Assembly: GCA_012727555.1 (NCBI GenBank) | Contig: JAAYGT010000027.1 | Location: 17,145 to 81,144, forward strand | Direction: 5' to 3' | Origin: Alcaligenaceae bacterium | GTDB lineage: Bacteria; Pseudomonadota; Gammaproteobacteria; Burkholderiales; Burkholderiaceae_B | Length of the DNA: 64,000 bases | In this document: piece after piece, positions 62,546 to 64,000 of the stretch | How the letters are laid out: each line of letters starts with the position of its first letter | How positions within the stretch are numbered: position 1 is the stretch's first letter | Position numbers and translations under genes: made by a program | Notes under the pieces: generated by a model | What the model was told of the DNA's origin: nothing | The model's database searches: none | Seen by the model: only the letters and a program-made list of their open reading frames with translations

Positions 62546-63942
62546 GTCTGCGCGATACGCTGCAATCGTTTGATCCTGCCGAGCGGCTGCAGTTTCCCGA
62601 ACTGTCGCTCACTGCGCTCATGCAGGCTGCCGATCGTCTGGCGGAAATGACCGAGCGTCTCGAACGGGTGCCTCCTTTGCAGCCCACACCTCTGGTGCTT
62701 GATGACGTTGTTCAAGCCTTGCGCACCGGGCAGGTACCGGAATACCGCGCCTTGAAAAGGGTGTGTCAGGGCGGGCTGGATCCTTTACTCGACTTTCCCG
62801 ATGCCCGCGCTTTGTTGCGCGTATTGTTGCAATGCGTGCAGGACAGTGGGCGTGCCATGTTGCACAAGGCGCTGTTCACGGGTTTTTTGCAAACCTACCA
62901 GTCCGGTCATTGGCTGACTTGGGTGCTCACGCTTTACTTTCGTCAGAACTTTGCTCTTTTGCCCCGCATCTGGCAGGCCAGGGTGGCACGTTACGGCTTG
63001 CTTGCCGAAGCGTGTTCACGTACCCTTGCCGTGACCTTGCTTGAGCAGCGCCAGCGTCCCGTCAAGGATCTGCTCGATGACATGGGGGTACGCGGCGTGT
63101 TGCGCACCAGCGGATTCGCTGTCAGTTTGTACCGGGCCGTATGTGACCAGGTGTTCGTTCGCTTCCCGAATGCGCCGCTTGACCGTTTCTGGCAAGTTGT
63201 TGCGCCCGAAGGGTTGCCCTACGAAGGCGAAGCCAATGCCACGGCACAGGCGCTGCTCAGTCCTTATTTCAGTACCGATCCTGAACCCGACACCCGCGAG
63301 CAGATCGAAAAATTCCTGTTGGCTGTGTATGGCGATCCTCGTGTTTCTCCCCAGGCCTGGGCCGGTGTACCTCTTGAGGCTGTCGGTATCTTCAGCCGCT
63401 GGCTGACACAACATGCTCTGAACGTTCTGATGCAAATCGTGGAAAACCTGCATGAACCCGAGCAATGGGCCGAGCGTTTTCGTTTTTGGCGCACATTCAT
63501 GGATCAGGGTCTGGTTTCCGATGTCTGGATTGCCCTGGGGCCAACAGCCCAGAAAACACTTGAACACCTGCAACAACTGGGCAAGGCGATGGCCAGTCTT
63601 CCGATCGGTCATCTTGAGCGCGCTGGTGTCGATGCATCGCATAGCCTGATTCTCATGCGGATTGGTGATTGTGTGGTATCCGACTGGACCCACAGCGGCA
63701 AGATCCGCCTGTATGAAAACGGTAATCCTGATACACCTGTCTTGTATCAGACCAGTTACGATCCGGCCCTCTTGCGTGACGATACACGTGCTGATCACGT
63801 GCAGCCTCACCATACAGGCTGGCAAACCAAGGTTGAATGGATGCTGTTCAACCTGGCCGGTATTGATCGTCCACAAACATTGGCCACCGCAGGCGATGCC
63901 GGTATTACCGATTTGCTGGCTGATTCCCCGTTTGGGCGTTAA
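62542..63942 (+). CDS. zorC: Zorya type I protein ZorC (EH_Signature domain)
   Basis: The 466-residue product is mainly helical. Its C-terminal part has HSLILMRIGDCVVSDWTHSG followed by KIRLY, which fits the EH_Signature domain of ZorC with its conserved histidine. Its place after zorB, with an ATGA overlap, supports the call. ZorC is found in type I Zorya (zorABCD), where it works with the nuclease/helicase ZorD; that gene should begin just beyond the window. I assign it by context and motif, not by full alignment. Confidence 0.82.
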   Translation: MSLRDTLQSFDPAERLQFPELSLTALMQAADRLAEMTERLERVPPLQPTPLVLDDVVQALRTGQVPEYRALKRVCQGGLDPLLDFPDARALLRVLLQCVQDSGRAMLHKALFTGFLQTYQSGHWLTWVLTLYFRQNFALLPRIWQARVARYGLLAEACSRTLAVTLLEQRQRPVKDLLDDMGVRGVLRTSGFAVSLYRAVCDQVFVRFPNAPLDRFWQVVAPEGLPYEGEANATAQALLSPYFSTDPEPDTREQIEKFLLAVYGDPRVSPQAWAGVPLEAVGIFSRWLTQHALNVLMQIVENLHEPEQWAERFRFWRTFMDQGLVSDVWIALGPTAQKTLEHLQQLGKAMASLPIGHLERAGVDASHSLILMRIGDCVVSDWTHSGKIRLYENGNPDTPVLYQTSYDPALLRDDTRADHVQPHHTGWQTKVEWMLFNLAGIDRPQTLATAGDAGITDLLADSPFGR

Positions 63943-63978
63943 AGGCCGCTCGCAACGTCTTCGCACCGGTTTGTCACT

Positions 63979-64000
63979 GTGATCAAAGCACTGATGCTAA
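63979..64000 (+). CDS. Possible start of the next Zorya gene (zorD), cut by window end
   Basis: GTG at 63979, or ATG at 63994 in the same frame, opens a frame that runs off the window. There is no clear ribosome-binding site and only 22 bases are visible. The call rests only on the expected zorABCD order. Confidence 0.2.

Overview
The window looks like a chromosomal segment of a betaproteobacterium of the order Burkholderiales, most likely near the family Alcaligenaceae. The basis is the EarP/EF-P Arg32 pair, the gene order mdh, GntR regulator, sdhCDAB-sdhE-gltA, the AcnD/PrpF form of the methylcitrate pathway, and moderate-to-high GC codon use. The genus is not resolved. No rRNA, tRNA, CRISPR array, integrase or transposase gene was seen.

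Left part (1-14 kb): a truncated IscS-like gene, an IscU-like protein that has lost its first ligand cysteine, and IscA; then DUF423, an acyl-CoA dehydrogenase, and a tightly overlapping rightward operon of a secreted nuclease, a complete peptide-type ABC importer (binding protein, two permeases, fused double ATPase) and a DUF1178 protein. Leftward genes follow: efp, its rhamnosyltransferase earP, and a DUF2863 protein.

Central-carbon block (14-35 kb): acnA and acnB, a GNAT protein and a small membrane protein; a gene-free stretch holding two large homologous foldback elements plus short repeats; then leftward mdh-prpB-prpC-acnD-prpF; a divergent HutC-type GntR regulator; and rightward sdhCDAB-sdhE-gltA. 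An identical 21-bp operator-like site lies upstream of acnB and between mdh and gntR. In both places it sits 2 bp upstream of a candidate -35 hexamer, which suggests one regulator ties acnB, mdh and the methylcitrate genes together.

Respiration and sulfur block (35-45 kb): a DUF2799 lipoprotein, cydDCAB with the small subunit gene cydX behind a candidate FNR box, then a BigR/YgaV-type sulfur-responsive ArsR regulator, a SulP permease with a STAS domain, and a rhodanese, followed by a truncated hemoglobin.

Mixed block (45-59 kb): an Ntn-type amide hydrolase, a PAS-like protein, a frameshifted glutathione transferase, a chemoreceptor, an APH/P-loop kinase fusion, an MFS transporter, a DksA/TraR protein, an LrgAB pair, a second glutathione transferase whose usual Cys10 is glycine, and a MarR-controlled aromatic-degradation cluster (FAD monooxygenase, DUF2783, fumarylacetoacetase).

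Right end (59.6-64 kb): zorA, zorB and zorC of a type I Zorya anti-phage system, cut off by the window edge before zorD. The observations most worth following are the paired foldback elements with covarying helices at 20.8-21.5 kb, the shared GntR operator, and the Zorya locus.
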